A stretch of 64,000 nucleotides of DNA from Sphingomonas folli (GTDB lineage: Bacteria; Pseudomonadota; Alphaproteobacteria; Sphingomonadales; Sphingomonadaceae), in contig NZ_JAHXZL010000004.1 in NCBI RefSeq assembly GCF_019429525.1, positions 124,001 through 188,000 of the forward strand, read 5' to 3'. The notes below the pieces were generated by a model that was given only the letters and a program-made list of their open reading frames with translations, did not search any database and was not told the DNA's origin. This document shows positions 28,001-35,362 of this stretch, piece by piece. The number at the start of each line of letters is the position of its first letter. Position 1 is the stretch's first letter. The position numbers and the translations under genes are program-made.

Positions 28001-28080
28001 ACACGGGTCTGGACGTGAACCCGGCGCTGTACGACACGCTGGGCCGGATCTACCGCGTCGGGGTGCGCGCGCGGTTCTGA
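25006..28080 (+). CDS. TonB-dependent outer-membrane receptor
   Basis: A 1024-residue receptor. A positively charged N-terminus and hydrophobic segment (MALMLAAAPAAAQ near 23-35) form the signal peptide. A linker rich in Gln-Thr repeats and Pro/Ala follows, then the plug with the DIIVTGSRI TonB-box-like start and GLGTIRTLTLLDGQRV, and a 22-strand barrel ending in the aromatic VGVRARF. I place the start at ATG 25006 (AGGGG at 24997). ATG 25009 or 25072 is possible. Lacking a siderophore signature and standing beside gluconokinase and a FadR-type regulator, it more likely imports a sugar polymer or oligosaccharide. Confidence 0.92.
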   Translation: MMIKAERDPSARRFGNATSYLTMALMLAAAPAAAQTQTQTQTQTPPASPAPDVPPATRSADPAAPDSSIAPADQDAAPASTNGSDIIVTGSRITASGFNAPTPTTVVGEEQIARNAQPNIFNTIAQLPSLQGSTGAATGTFSTSSGQQGLSSFSLRGLGTIRTLTLLDGQRVVGANVTGVPDISQFPQLLIKRVDIVTGGASASYGSDAVGGVINFVTDTRFEGFKANAQTGVTTYGDGGQVLLQAAAGHAFADDRLHLVVSTEYAKDQGVGPGFFGEDLAGSRDWYRATTLVDTGIRNNGNPQFLYRDHGQAYQYTKYGLISAGPLQGTAFDASGNPVPFNYGSNGVPSKTAGGSVIGCYVGFCVGGDQSGHVGSGTSLQSGLERINGYTRVGFDVAPDMEFYVTANIAQVKSNNQPNPGAARTGLTVQCANPYLPASIAAQCAANNITSFSYGLSNAILPNIKVNTDRRQYRFVGGLKGKANLFGDDWTYDLYYEHGINVTDINVDNISINRRYDQAINAVRLGGEIVCANPVARAQGCRPINIFGNFQPSPEALAYIVPENGPFQHTKQTQDAAGASVSGTPLDLWAGPLAIALGVEYRKEFYRVRADPYGAGVTALSPNSALYPADPILNATDGSNWYAGNYKNGRGKYDVVESFVELNLPILDSAALGKANVNVAGRSTRYSTSGVIYAWKIGGTWETPIDGFRLRAVTSRDVRAPNLSELFAAPVTTTVPNFTDPRPTAANPNGQQVLIIQNTIGNAALRPETARSTELGAVLSQPSWAPGLSLSFDYYKIKVKDVVSSLSAQQIVNLCVVSNIPDTCGAFNLDGDSKFVNVQSFNLASIDTDGFDIEASYQWRNPLSLGGSFTLRALATHVIKFVTDPGLPGTVPVDTAGANSGATPDWKLLAIQTYENDKFNLTLQQRWFSNGVIGNQYVVCDPGTCPESTTANPTIDFNRMKGAFYFDLGGGVNVTKEVSMYFKVDNLFDHDPEPSPQTNTGLDVNPALYDTLGRIYRVGVRARF
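25047..25060. promoter_or_regulatory. LacI/XylR-like operator sequence at the receptor gene 5' end
   Basis: TGGTAACGCTACCA is a near-perfect palindrome one base away from TGGTAGCGCTACCA, the operator form I associate with the xylose regulator XylR of Caulobacter. It lies 41 bp inside the open frame if translation starts at 25006, and upstream of the ATG at 25072. It could be a coding coincidence. Confidence 0.35.
25108..25137 (+). repeat. Hexanucleotide tandem repeat (CAGACC)5
   Basis: Five tandem CAGACC units (the last ends CAGACT) encode Gln-Thr five times just after the signal peptide of the TonB receptor. The unit is six bases, so a change in copy number would alter length without breaking the frame. 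Confidence 0.9.
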
Positions 28081-28104
28081 AGCCGGCGCGCTGCTCCCAT
28101 CGTG

Positions 28105-28198
28105 CTGTTCCCCGGCGAAGGCCGGGCCGCGGTAGGGCAGATCGTGGAGAGTGATACCGCCGTCGCCCAACTGGACCTCGGCTTTCACCGGGGAACAG
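28105..28198. repeat. Palindromic intergenic element, type C
   Basis: CTGTTCCCCGGCGAAGGCC (28105-28123) recurs as an inverted copy near 28180-28198 (GGCTTTCACCGGGGAACAG), with two mismatches and about 55 bp between the arms. The 94-bp unit fills the gap between the TonB receptor and the convergent photolyase gene. No T tract follows. It has the form of a REP/MITE-like element, or could act as a bidirectional terminator. Confidence 0.6.
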
Positions 28199-28221
28199 CG
28201 CGTCGCCCGGAGGTGCTCCCC

Positions 28222-29778
28222 CTACTCCGCCCGCGCCCAGCCCGGCGCCGCTGGCGTCAGCGTCTCCAGGAACGCCCGCGCGCTGTCGCGATACTCCGCC
28301 CGGCGCGCGTCGCCGAACCGCCGCCACGTCGCGTAGACGTTGCGCATCCGCGGGTTGCGCGCGAACCGCTCCTCGTGGCGCGCGACGAAGTCCCAGTAGA
28401 GCGCGTTGAACGGACACGCGCCCTCGCCCGTCTTCTTCTTCACGTCGTAGCGGCAGCGCCCGCAGTAATCGGACATGCGGTCGATATAGGCGCCGCTCGC
28501 GACATAGGGCTTGGACGCGATCACGCCGCCGTCGGCGAACTGGCTCATGCCGACCACGTTGGGCAGCTCGACCCACTCATAGGCATCGAAATAGACGACC
28601 AGGAACCAGTCCGAGATCGCCGCCGGCGCCACCCCCGCGAGCAGCGCGAAATTGCCGAGCACCATCAGCCGCTGGATATGGTGGGCATAGGCCTCGCGCC
28701 GGGTCTGGTCGACCGCCGCGGCGAGGCAGCGCATCTCGGTCTCGCCCGTCCAGTAGAAGTCGGGCAGCGGCCGCGTCGCCCCCAGCGCGTTGCGCTCGGC
28801 GAACTCCGGCATGTCCCACCAGTACATGCCGCGCATATATTCGCGCCAGCCGATGATCTGGCGGACGAAACCCTCGACCGAGTTGATCGGCGCGCGCCCG
28901 CGCTGATAGGCGCGCACCGCCGCCTCGCACACCTCCACGGGCCCGAGCAGGCCGAGGTTGAGGCACAGCGACAGGCTGGAGTGGAACAGATAGTCCTGCC
29001 CCGCGACCATCGCGTCCTGGTAGCGGCCGAAGTCGGGCAGCGCCTCGGCGACGAACTGGTCGAGCGCCTGCAATGCCTGATCGCGGGTCACCGGCAGCGC
29101 GAACGGTTCGAGCGCGCCGAAATGCTCACCGAAGCGCTCCGCTACCAGAGCGAGGACCTCGCGCGTCGTCTCGTCGCGGGCGAAGCGCAGCGGCGCGGGA
29201 TAGTTGCGCCCGGCGGTCGGCCCGGCGCGATTGTCATGGTCGAAGTTCCACTGCCCGCCCTCGGGCTTGCCGTCCGCGGTCATCAGCAGACCCGTGCGGC
29301 GGCGCATGTCGCGGTAGAAGAACTCCATCCGCTTCTCGCGCGAGCGCTGCGCCCAGGCGAAGAAGTCGGGCAGCGGGCAGACGAAGCGGTCGTCCTCGAG
29401 GATCTCGACCGGCAGGCCGGTCCGCTCCGCCCAGCCGTCCTGTGCCTGGCGGACACGATACTCGCCGCCCGCCACGGTGCGGATCGCGCTCGCACGGTGG
29501 CGCCGGGCGGCGCGCTCGACCTCGCCCGTGAAACTCCGCGTGTTGCCGCGCGCGTCGAGCGCGACATAGTCGACCGTCCAGCCATCGTCGCGCAGCGCCG
29601 CGGCGAAATGGCGCATCGCCGAGAAGATCAGCGCGATCTTCTTCTGGTGATGGCGAACGTAGGTGGCCTCGTCCCACACCTCCATCATCAGCACCACCGC
29701 GGCGGCGCGATCGACGCCGCGCAGGCTGGCGAGCGTGGGCGTGAGTTGGTCGCCCAGCAGTGGGATGAGCAGCGTCAT
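28222..29778 (-). CDS. Cryptochrome/photolyase family protein, FeS-BCP type
   Basis: About 518 residues from ATG 29778 (MTLLIPLLGDQLT). Proteins of this class (PhrB of Agrobacterium) are prokaryotic (6-4) photolyases that carry FAD, a lumazine antenna and a 4Fe-4S cluster. The C-terminal cluster region is visible as YCGRCRYDVKKK followed by GACPFNALYWDF, with three closely spaced Cys; the fourth cluster Cys lies elsewhere. The helical FAD half includes EGFVRQIIGWREYMRGMYW. Repair of UV (6-4) photoproducts is the likely role. It uses a MTLLIPLLG start as its relatives do; a Met 11 residues upstream is less likely. It is downstream of the M13 peptidase gene with an intervening palindromic element. 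Confidence 0.9.
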   Translation of the reverse strand: MTLLIPLLGDQLTPTLASLRGVDRAAAVVLMMEVWDEATYVRHHQKKIALIFSAMRHFAAALRDDGWTVDYVALDARGNTRSFTGEVERAARRHRASAIRTVAGGEYRVRQAQDGWAERTGLPVEILEDDRFVCPLPDFFAWAQRSREKRMEFFYRDMRRRTGLLMTADGKPEGGQWNFDHDNRAGPTAGRNYPAPLRFARDETTREVLALVAERFGEHFGALEPFALPVTRDQALQALDQFVAEALPDFGRYQDAMVAGQDYLFHSSLSLCLNLGLLGPVEVCEAAVRAYQRGRAPINSVEGFVRQIIGWREYMRGMYWWDMPEFAERNALGATRPLPDFYWTGETEMRCLAAAVDQTRREAYAHHIQRLMVLGNFALLAGVAPAAISDWFLVVYFDAYEWVELPNVVGMSQFADGGVIASKPYVASGAYIDRMSDYCGRCRYDVKKKTGEGACPFNALYWDFVARHEERFARNPRMRNVYATWRRFGDARRAEYRDSARAFLETLTPAAPGWARAE

Positions 29779-29868
29779 GCCCGCGCCAACGCGCGGGGCG
29801 CGCGAAAGCAACGTGGGTTAGGTGGGGGCGGCGCCGCGCGTTCCCCCCTCATCATTATCACTCTTCAA

Positions 29869-29964
29869 CGTCGTCCCCGCGTGGGCGGGGATCCAGATAC
29901 GCTGACGCTTACGATAGAGCCGCCGCGTCAGCGTCTATGGATCCCCGCCTGCGCGGGGATGACG
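29869..29964. repeat. Long palindromic intergenic element, type B
   Basis: Two 40-bp arms (29869-29908 and 29925-29964) are inverted copies with about five mismatches and a 16-nt spacer. Each arm itself holds a CCCCGC...GCGGGG hairpin and ends in GCTGACGC. The whole forms a cruciform-like unit of 96 bp between the M13 peptidase and photolyase genes on the same strand. Its form matches REP-like dispersed repeats of sphingomonads; mobility cannot be shown from one copy. Confidence 0.75.
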
Positions 29965-30005
29965 GGAGAGAATGGGTCTGACCCGCGGCGCCTAGGCCGC
30001 CACCC

Positions 30006-32063
30006 TCACCAGATCTTCACCCGATCCTTGGGCGCGAGGTACAGCTTCTCGCCCGGCTTGACCCCGAAGGCGTCGTACCAGGCGTCGACGTTACGGACGA
30101 TGCCGTTGACCCGGTAGAAGGCCGGCGAGTGCGGGTCGGTCAGCAACCGCGCGCGCAGCGCCCCGTCGCGGATCTTGCTCCGCCACGCCTGGGCATAAGC
30201 GAGGAAGAAGCGCTGGTCGCCGGTCAGCCCGTCGATCACCGGCGCCTTGCCATGCTCGGCCTGGTAACGCTGATAGGCCGAATAGGCCGCCTCGATCCCG
30301 CCGAGGTCGCCGATATTCTCGCCGAGCGTCAGCGCGCCCTTCACCTTCACGCCCGGGATCGGCTCATATTGGTCGTACTGGCCGACCAGCACCCCGGTAC
30401 GCTGGGTGAAGGCCTCGCGCGTCGCGGGCGTCCACCAATTCTCGAACTTGCCCGAGGCGGAGAACTGGCTGCCCTGGTCGTCGAAGCCGTGCCCCATCTC
30501 GTGGCCGATCACCGCGCCGATCGCGCCGTAGTTCACCGCGGCGTCGGCCTTGGGATCGAAGAAGGGAGGCTGGAGGATCGCCGCGGGGAAGGTGATCTGG
30601 TTCGCCAGCGGATCATAATAAGCGTTCACGGTCTGCGGGGTCATGCCCCACAGGCTGCGATCGACCGGCTTGGGGAAGCGGCTGAGATCGAGCTGGTGCT
30701 CGAACTCGGCGGCGCGCAGGTCGTTGCCCAGCGGATCACCGCGGACCACCTTGAGCGCGGCATAGTCGATATAGGTCGCGGGATGCCCGGTGCGCGGCTC
30801 GAACGCGGCCAGCTTCGCCAGCGCGGCCTGTTTGGTCGCCGCGTCCATCCAGCCGTTGCCCGCGATCCGCTCGCGATAGGCGGCGCGGAGATTCTTGATC
30901 AGCTCGGCCATCTGGGCCTCGCTCTCGGGCGGGTAGAAGCGCTCGACGTAGATCTTGCCGACCGCCTCGCCCATCGCGCCGTTGACCAGTGCCACGCCGC
31001 GCTTCCACCGCGCGCGCTGCTCGGGCTGGTCGCTCAGCGTCTTGCCGTAGAAGGCGAAGCTCGCGTCGTCGAACGCCTTGGGCAGCACCGCGGCCTGGCT
31101 CGAGGCGAAACGGAACTTCATCCAGTCCTGCCAGGTGCTCACCGGCGTCGCGGCGAAGATCTTGCCCAGCGCGGTCAGCGCGGTGTCGTCGCTGACGATC
31201 AGCACCGGCTGGTTGCCGTAGCCCGCCGTCGTCTCCATCGCGGCGAAGTCGAACTCGGGCGCGAGCGCGCGGCGCTGCGCCACCGTCATCGGCTTGAGCA
31301 TCTTGGCGAGGTCGCGCTGCTCGACCGGCGACCATTGCACCTTCGCCATCGCGGTCTCGAGCGCGACGATCCGGTCGGCGCGCGCCGCCGCGTCGCCCAG
31401 CCCGGCGAGCGTCAGCACCTGCTCGACGTAGCCGCGGTAGGCGGCGCGATAGGCGTCGTACTTGGCGCCGGGCAGCAGGTAATAGTCGCGCCCGCCCATG
31501 CCGAGCGAGCCCTGCCCCCAGTTGGCGACGTAACGGTTCGGGTCGGACGGGTCGGGCAGCTGGCTGATCTCGACCGGCGAGGCATAGCCGACGGTCGCGA
31601 ACAGCCGCTGGAGCTGGGCGCGGTCGCGCGCGGCGTCGATCTTGGCGAAATAGGGCTTGAGCGGCGCGGTGCCGGCGCGCTCGATCGCGGCCTGGTCCAT
31701 GAAGCTGGCGTAGAGCGCGCCGATCTGCGGCGCCGCGGGGCCGATCGCGGCGGGGTCGCTGGTCGCCTCCTCGAGGATGCGGCGGACCTGGAGCTCGGCC
31801 GCGTCGCTCAGCACCACCGCGGGCCCGGCGGACTGGCGGTCGGCCGCGATCGGCGTGGTCTTGTCCCACTGGCCGTTGGCATAGGTCCAGAAATCGTCGC
31901 CGGGCCTCACCGCGGTGTCGCGCGCGGTCAGGTCGACGCCGAAGTCGCCGTAGCGCGCGCCGCTCGTGGCGGCAGCGGTCGGCGTGGGCGCGGTCTGTGC
32001 CGCCAGCGGGGCCGCGGCGATCGAGCCAACGAGCGAGAGTCCCAGCAGGATCTTCGAAGTCAT
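30006..32063 (-). CDS. M13 family (neprilysin-like) zinc metallopeptidase, exported
   Basis: About 685 residues from ATG 32063 (MTSKILLGLSLVGSIAAAPLAAQ), which is a clean signal peptide. The zinc site is HEMGH within VIGHEMGHGFDDQGSQF (residues about 524-528). Downstream ENIGDLGGIEAAY supplies the third ligand Glu and conserved Asp, as in neprilysin/PepO. The length (about 680) is normal. It cleaves small peptides in the periplasm or outside. A Met further upstream (32081) falls within the palindrome described at 32080 and has no ribosome site, so it is less likely. A GAGGA lies 12 bases before the chosen start. Confidence 0.93.
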   Translation of the reverse strand: MTSKILLGLSLVGSIAAAPLAAQTAPTPTAAATSGARYGDFGVDLTARDTAVRPGDDFWTYANGQWDKTTPIAADRQSAGPAVVLSDAAELQVRRILEEATSDPAAIGPAAPQIGALYASFMDQAAIERAGTAPLKPYFAKIDAARDRAQLQRLFATVGYASPVEISQLPDPSDPNRYVANWGQGSLGMGGRDYYLLPGAKYDAYRAAYRGYVEQVLTLAGLGDAAARADRIVALETAMAKVQWSPVEQRDLAKMLKPMTVAQRRALAPEFDFAAMETTAGYGNQPVLIVSDDTALTALGKIFAATPVSTWQDWMKFRFASSQAAVLPKAFDDASFAFYGKTLSDQPEQRARWKRGVALVNGAMGEAVGKIYVERFYPPESEAQMAELIKNLRAAYRERIAGNGWMDAATKQAALAKLAAFEPRTGHPATYIDYAALKVVRGDPLGNDLRAAEFEHQLDLSRFPKPVDRSLWGMTPQTVNAYYDPLANQITFPAAILQPPFFDPKADAAVNYGAIGAVIGHEMGHGFDDQGSQFSASGKFENWWTPATREAFTQRTGVLVGQYDQYEPIPGVKVKGALTLGENIGDLGGIEAAYSAYQRYQAEHGKAPVIDGLTGDQRFFLAYAQAWRSKIRDGALRARLLTDPHSPAFYRVNGIVRNVDAWYDAFGVKPGEKLYLAPKDRVKIW

Positions 32064-32079
32064 GGGGGCAGGCGTCCTC

Positions 32080-32102
32080 ATCGAGTCACTGTGTGACTCG
32101 AT
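32080..32102. promoter_or_regulatory. Perfect 10-bp palindrome with two GANTC sites, upstream of M13 gene
   Basis: ATCGAGTCAC (32080-32089), TGT, GTGACTCGAT (32093-32102) form a perfect inverted repeat with a 3-nt centre. Each arm contains one GANTC site (GAGTC at 32083, GACTC at 32095). It sits 17-39 bp upstream of the M13 peptidase start, at the expected position of an operator or a 5'-leader hairpin. The sequence is unlike its GC-rich surroundings, which favours function. Confidence 0.6.
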
Positions 32103-32189
32103 TAAGGCACCGCGGTGTCGCGCGCAATCGCGCGCCTCGCGGCGGCCACGCGCGGCTGAACCCGCGGCGCTGCCGCTCGTTCGGCGCAC

Positions 32190-33272
32190 GTGGCGCTCGC
32201 GACCGACCTCCCCCGCCCCGTCGTCTGGCGCCCGCGCCGGCTGCTGATCACGCGTGCCGCGCGCGGCTTCGCGCACGGCCGCGCCATCGCCGCGCGCGCG
32301 GGCGCCGCGGGGGTAGAGGTGGTCGAACTGCCCGGTGACCGCCTCACGCTGGATCTGCCCGACGACCCGCGCCGCGCCTATGCGGCGGCGAAAGCGACCC
32401 TGGCGGTCACGGTCGCGCCGCCGTCCAAGCGCCGGCTCCAGCCGATCGCGCCCAGCGCCGACTGGCGGATGGACCTGGCCGAGGGCTGCCCGGCGCATTG
32501 CAGCTACTGCTATCTCGCGGGCTCGCTGCAGGGGCCGCCGATCACGCGGGTCTACGCCAACCTCGACGAGATCCTGGCGGTGCTGCCCGACCATCTCGGG
32601 CGCGGCACGGTCACCTCGCGCCAGCGCGCGCGTGCCGGCGAGGGCACCACCTTCGAGGCGTCCTGCTATACCGACCCACTCGCGCTGGAACCGTTGACCG
32701 GCTCGCTCTCCGCCGCGATCAGATGGTTCGGGCGCTGGCGGGCCGAGGCACAGCTGCGCTTCACCACGAAGTTCGCCGACGTCGCGCCGCTGCTCGCGCT
32801 GGATCACGGGGGCCGCACGCGGATGCGCGCCTCGCTCAACCCGACCGCCTTCGCACGCTTCGAGGGCGGCACCGCGCCGGTCGCGGCGCGGCTGCGCGCC
32901 CTGCGGCAGATGGCGGACGCGGGCTACCCGGTCGGGCTCACGATCGCGCCGATCATCGCCGCGCCCGGCTGGGAGGTGGCCTATGGCGCGCTGATCGACG
33001 ACGCGGCCGCCGCGCTCGACGGCGCGCCCGACCTCGACCTCACCGTCGAGCTGATCACGCACCGCTACACCGCCACGTCGCGCGCGGTGCTGGAGAGCTG
33101 GTACCCGGGCTCGGCGCTCGACATGAGCGGGCAGGACCGTGCCACCAAGCGGACCAAGTTCGGCGGCGAGAAACAGGTGTATGACGCCGCGACGATGCGC
33201 GCGTTGCGCGCCTTCTTCGAGACGCGGCTGGCGGCGGCGCTGCCCGCGGCGCGCGTGCTCTACTGGACATGA
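32190..33272 (+). CDS. PA0069/SPL-like radical SAM protein
   Basis: A 360-residue protein beginning with GTG at 32190. The radical SAM cluster motif CPAHCSYCYLAGSLQG (CxxxCxxC near 99-106) binds a 4Fe-4S cluster and S-adenosylmethionine. The surrounding sequence (LAEGCPAHCSYCYLAGSL, SCYTDPLALEP, SLNPTAFARFEGGTAPV) places it with the spore-photoproduct-lyase-like PA0069 group. Its substrate is not established; the group resembles DNA-photoproduct lyases but non-sporulators also carry it. It heads a three-gene operon: the stop overlaps the next start (ATGA). Confidence 0.87.
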   Translation: MALATDLPRPVVWRPRRLLITRAARGFAHGRAIAARAGAAGVEVVELPGDRLTLDLPDDPRRAYAAAKATLAVTVAPPSKRRLQPIAPSADWRMDLAEGCPAHCSYCYLAGSLQGPPITRVYANLDEILAVLPDHLGRGTVTSRQRARAGEGTTFEASCYTDPLALEPLTGSLSAAIRWFGRWRAEAQLRFTTKFADVAPLLALDHGGRTRMRASLNPTAFARFEGGTAPVAARLRALRQMADAGYPVGLTIAPIIAAPGWEVAYGALIDDAAAALDGAPDLDLTVELITHRYTATSRAVLESWYPGSALDMSGQDRATKRTKFGGEKQVYDAATMRALRAFFETRLAAALPAARVLYWT

Positions 33273-33808
33273 CAATCTGGTTCACCGCCGACACGCATCT
33301 CGGCGATCATCGCACGATCAACATCTGGCATCGCCCCTTCCCAGACGTGTCGGCGATGGATGCCCATCTGGTCGAGCGCTGGAACGCCACGGTCGCGCCG
33401 GAGGACACGGTGTGGCACCTCGGCGACGTCGCGCGCCGCGCCGACGCGGTGGCGCCGCTGCTGGCGTGCCTCAACGGCACCAAGCACCTGCTGCGCGGCA
33501 ACAACGATCCCGCGGCGACGCTGGCCGCGCCGGGCTGGGCGAGCGTCGGCGACTATGCCGAGCTCGAGCTGGACGGGCATCGGCTGGTGCTCGGCCATTA
33601 TCCGTTCCGCAGCTGGAACGGCCAGCACCGCGGCGCGATCAATCTCCACGGCCACAGCCACGGCCGGCTCGCGCCCATGAAGCGGCAATATGACGTCGGC
33701 GTCGACGTGCACGACTTCGCGCCGGTCACGCTGGCGCAGCTGCTCGCCGCACCATCTCGAAAGCCGCCGACGCGCACCTTATCTAAGCCGGGAACGGAGG
33801 TTGCATGA
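33269..33808 (+). CDS. Metallophosphoesterase
   Basis: A 179-residue calcineurin-like phosphoesterase. The metal motifs are in order: FTADTHLGD (D-x-H), HLGDVARR (GD), GNND, LGHYP (GH) and HGHSHG (GHxH). The compact size matches the YfcE/ICC-like phosphodiesterase group. It starts at ATG 33269 inside the stop of the radical SAM gene and its own stop overlaps MsrB (ATGA at 33805), so the three are translationally coupled. The substrate (a phosphodiester or nucleotide) cannot be named. Confidence 0.9.
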   Translation: MTIWFTADTHLGDHRTINIWHRPFPDVSAMDAHLVERWNATVAPEDTVWHLGDVARRADAVAPLLACLNGTKHLLRGNNDPAATLAAPGWASVGDYAELELDGHRLVLGHYPFRSWNGQHRGAINLHGHSHGRLAPMKRQYDVGVDVHDFAPVTLAQLLAAPSRKPPTRTLSKPGTEVA

Positions 33809-34254
33809 CGGACTATCGCAAGACCGACGAGGCGCTCGCGCGGCTCACGCCCGAGCAGTATCGCGTTACCCAGCAGAGCGGCACCGAGCGCCCCGGCACC
33901 GGCGAGCTGCTCTACAACAAGGAGCCGGGGATCTATGTCGACGTGGTGTCGGGCGAGCCGCTGTTCGCCAGCGCCGACAAATATGAGTCGGGCTGCGGCT
34001 GGCCCAGCTTCACCAAGCCGATCGAGCCCGCCAACGTCGCCGAGCTGGTCGACCGCTCGCACTTCATGACCCGCACCGAGGTGCGCTCGACACACGGCGA
34101 CAGCCACCTCGGCCATGTCTTCGACGACGGCCCGCGCGACCGCGGCGGGCTGCGCTATTGCATCAACTCGGCGTCGCTCCGCTTCGTCCACCGTGACGAC
34201 ATGGAGGCGCAGGGCTATGGCGCGTATCTGTCGCAGGTCGAGGAGATCGGCTGA
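33805..34254 (+). CDS. msrB: Peptide methionine (R)-S-oxide reductase MsrB, zinc-less type
   Basis: A 149-residue methionine-R-sulfoxide reductase that repairs oxidised Met residues. The catalytic Cys119 stands in [13 protein letters not shown], and the recycling Cys64 in [10 protein letters not shown]. The four zinc-binding cysteines of the E. coli-type enzyme are absent: the first pair is replaced in [13 protein letters not shown] and the second in [10 protein letters not shown]. It therefore belongs to the zinc-free MsrB subgroup. It is coupled to the preceding phosphoesterase gene by a 4-bp overlap. No export signal is seen, so it acts in the cytosol. Confidence 0.95.
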   Translation: MTDYRKTDEALARLTPEQYRVTQQSGTERPGTGELLYNKEPGIYVDVVSGEPLFASADKYESGCGWPSFTKPIEPANVAELVDRSHFMTRTEVRSTHGDSHLGHVFDDGPRDRGGLRYCINSASLRFVHRDDMEAQGYGAYLSQVEEIG

Positions 34255-34273
34255 GCCTCGCCGCGCGGCGTGC

Positions 34274-35158
34274 TCACCACAGCACGCCGTGCTCGGGGGT
34301 CATCGGCTCGGGCGCGTCCTCGCCGATCGACTGGAGCAGGTCGATCTCGATCGTGCGGCACATCGCTAGGAGCGGCAGGTCGTGGACGGTGTTCGCGAAC
34401 GGGTCAACCAGATCGTCGCCGATCGCCAGCACCGCGAGGAACATCAGCCCCGCCACGGTGGAGCCGAGCGGCGTCGCGAAGCCGAGCGTCTCGACCAGCC
34501 CGATCGGCAGCAGGATGCAGAAAAGGTGCGTGAAGATCATCGGGAAGAAGCGATATTGATTGGGCAAAGGCGTGTTCTTCAACCGCTCCATGCCGCCCTG
34601 CGCGTTGGCGATGTCGATCAGCACGCGCTCGATCGAGGCCTGCTGGATCGTGTCGATCCAGCCGTTCTCGCGCGCCAGGTTGACGCGCCGGCCCGTGCCG
34701 TCGACGATCCCGTTGGCGATGTTCGTTCGCGACAACGCGAAGTCCGCCTCTCCCTTAGAGAGGAAGCGAAGCACCGCGTCGTCCGCCTTCTGCTTGCGTA
34801 GCTGGCAGCGCAGCGCGTTCACATAAGCGATCTGGCGCAGCACGATCGTGCGCTTCATGTCGCGCGCCTCGGGATCGGGCAGGAAATTGCGCGCCGCGCG
34901 CGCCAGGTTGCGACTGGCGTTGATCATCAGGCCCCACAGCGAGCGCCCTTCCCACCAGCGCTGATAGGCCGAGTTGCTGCGGAAGCCGAGGAACAGCGCC
35001 AGCGCCGAGCCGAACAGGGTCAGCGGTAGCTCGGGCGCCTTGAACGGCAGCACGTAGTAAGTGACGGTGACGATCACGTCCCAGATGAACAGCAGCGTCA
35101 GCGGCTTCCAGACTTCGCGGACGATCTGGGTGAAGCGGGGCACGGCGGTGACGATCAT
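34274..35158 (-). CDS. Bestrophin family (YneE-like) channel protein
   Basis: A 294-residue bacterial bestrophin. The family pattern is clear: TLLFIWDVIVTVTYYVL near the start, LTLFGSALALFLGFRSNSAYQRWWEGRSLWG (the conserved RSN-AYxRWWEGR segment), and C-terminal LFCILLPIGLVETLG. Bestrophins are pentameric anion or cation channels; the bacterial ones are sodium- or chloride-conducting. Four to five hydrophobic segments fit. It is convergent with msrB, only 19 bp away. Confidence 0.93.
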   Translation of the reverse strand: MIVTAVPRFTQIVREVWKPLTLLFIWDVIVTVTYYVLPFKAPELPLTLFGSALALFLGFRSNSAYQRWWEGRSLWGLMINASRNLARAARNFLPDPEARDMKRTIVLRQIAYVNALRCQLRKQKADDAVLRFLSKGEADFALSRTNIANGIVDGTGRRVNLARENGWIDTIQQASIERVLIDIANAQGGMERLKNTPLPNQYRFFPMIFTHLFCILLPIGLVETLGFATPLGSTVAGLMFLAVLAIGDDLVDPFANTVHDLPLLAMCRTIEIDLLQSIGEDAPEPMTPEHGVLW

Positions 35159-35362
35159 GCGCGGCCAACGCGCGTTCGGCGGGGTCGTTGCACGGGTGAA
35201 ACCGAACGTTACAGAGCCGCGCGTCGGTGTCGGTCGCTGGCCCGAGATGCCTTCGGTCGAGCGACCTCGTGCTCGGGCGAACGTCGAAGCCCAGGGGCTC
35301 GGGCGGCGACGTCGCCGGCGCAGGGCTCCCCTGCGCGCGAGCGCGAGTGGTCCCGCTATGCC

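Noticed and set aside
32064..33275. Long open upstream extension of the M13 peptidase frame
   Set aside because: It is antisense to the radical SAM gene, is rich in Arg, Ala and Gly and has no domain. A signal peptide begins at 32063.
35159..35362. Small genes in the gap between bestrophin and folP
   Set aside because: Open frames in this 204-bp region have no domain, no ribosome site and no shared composition with real proteins here.
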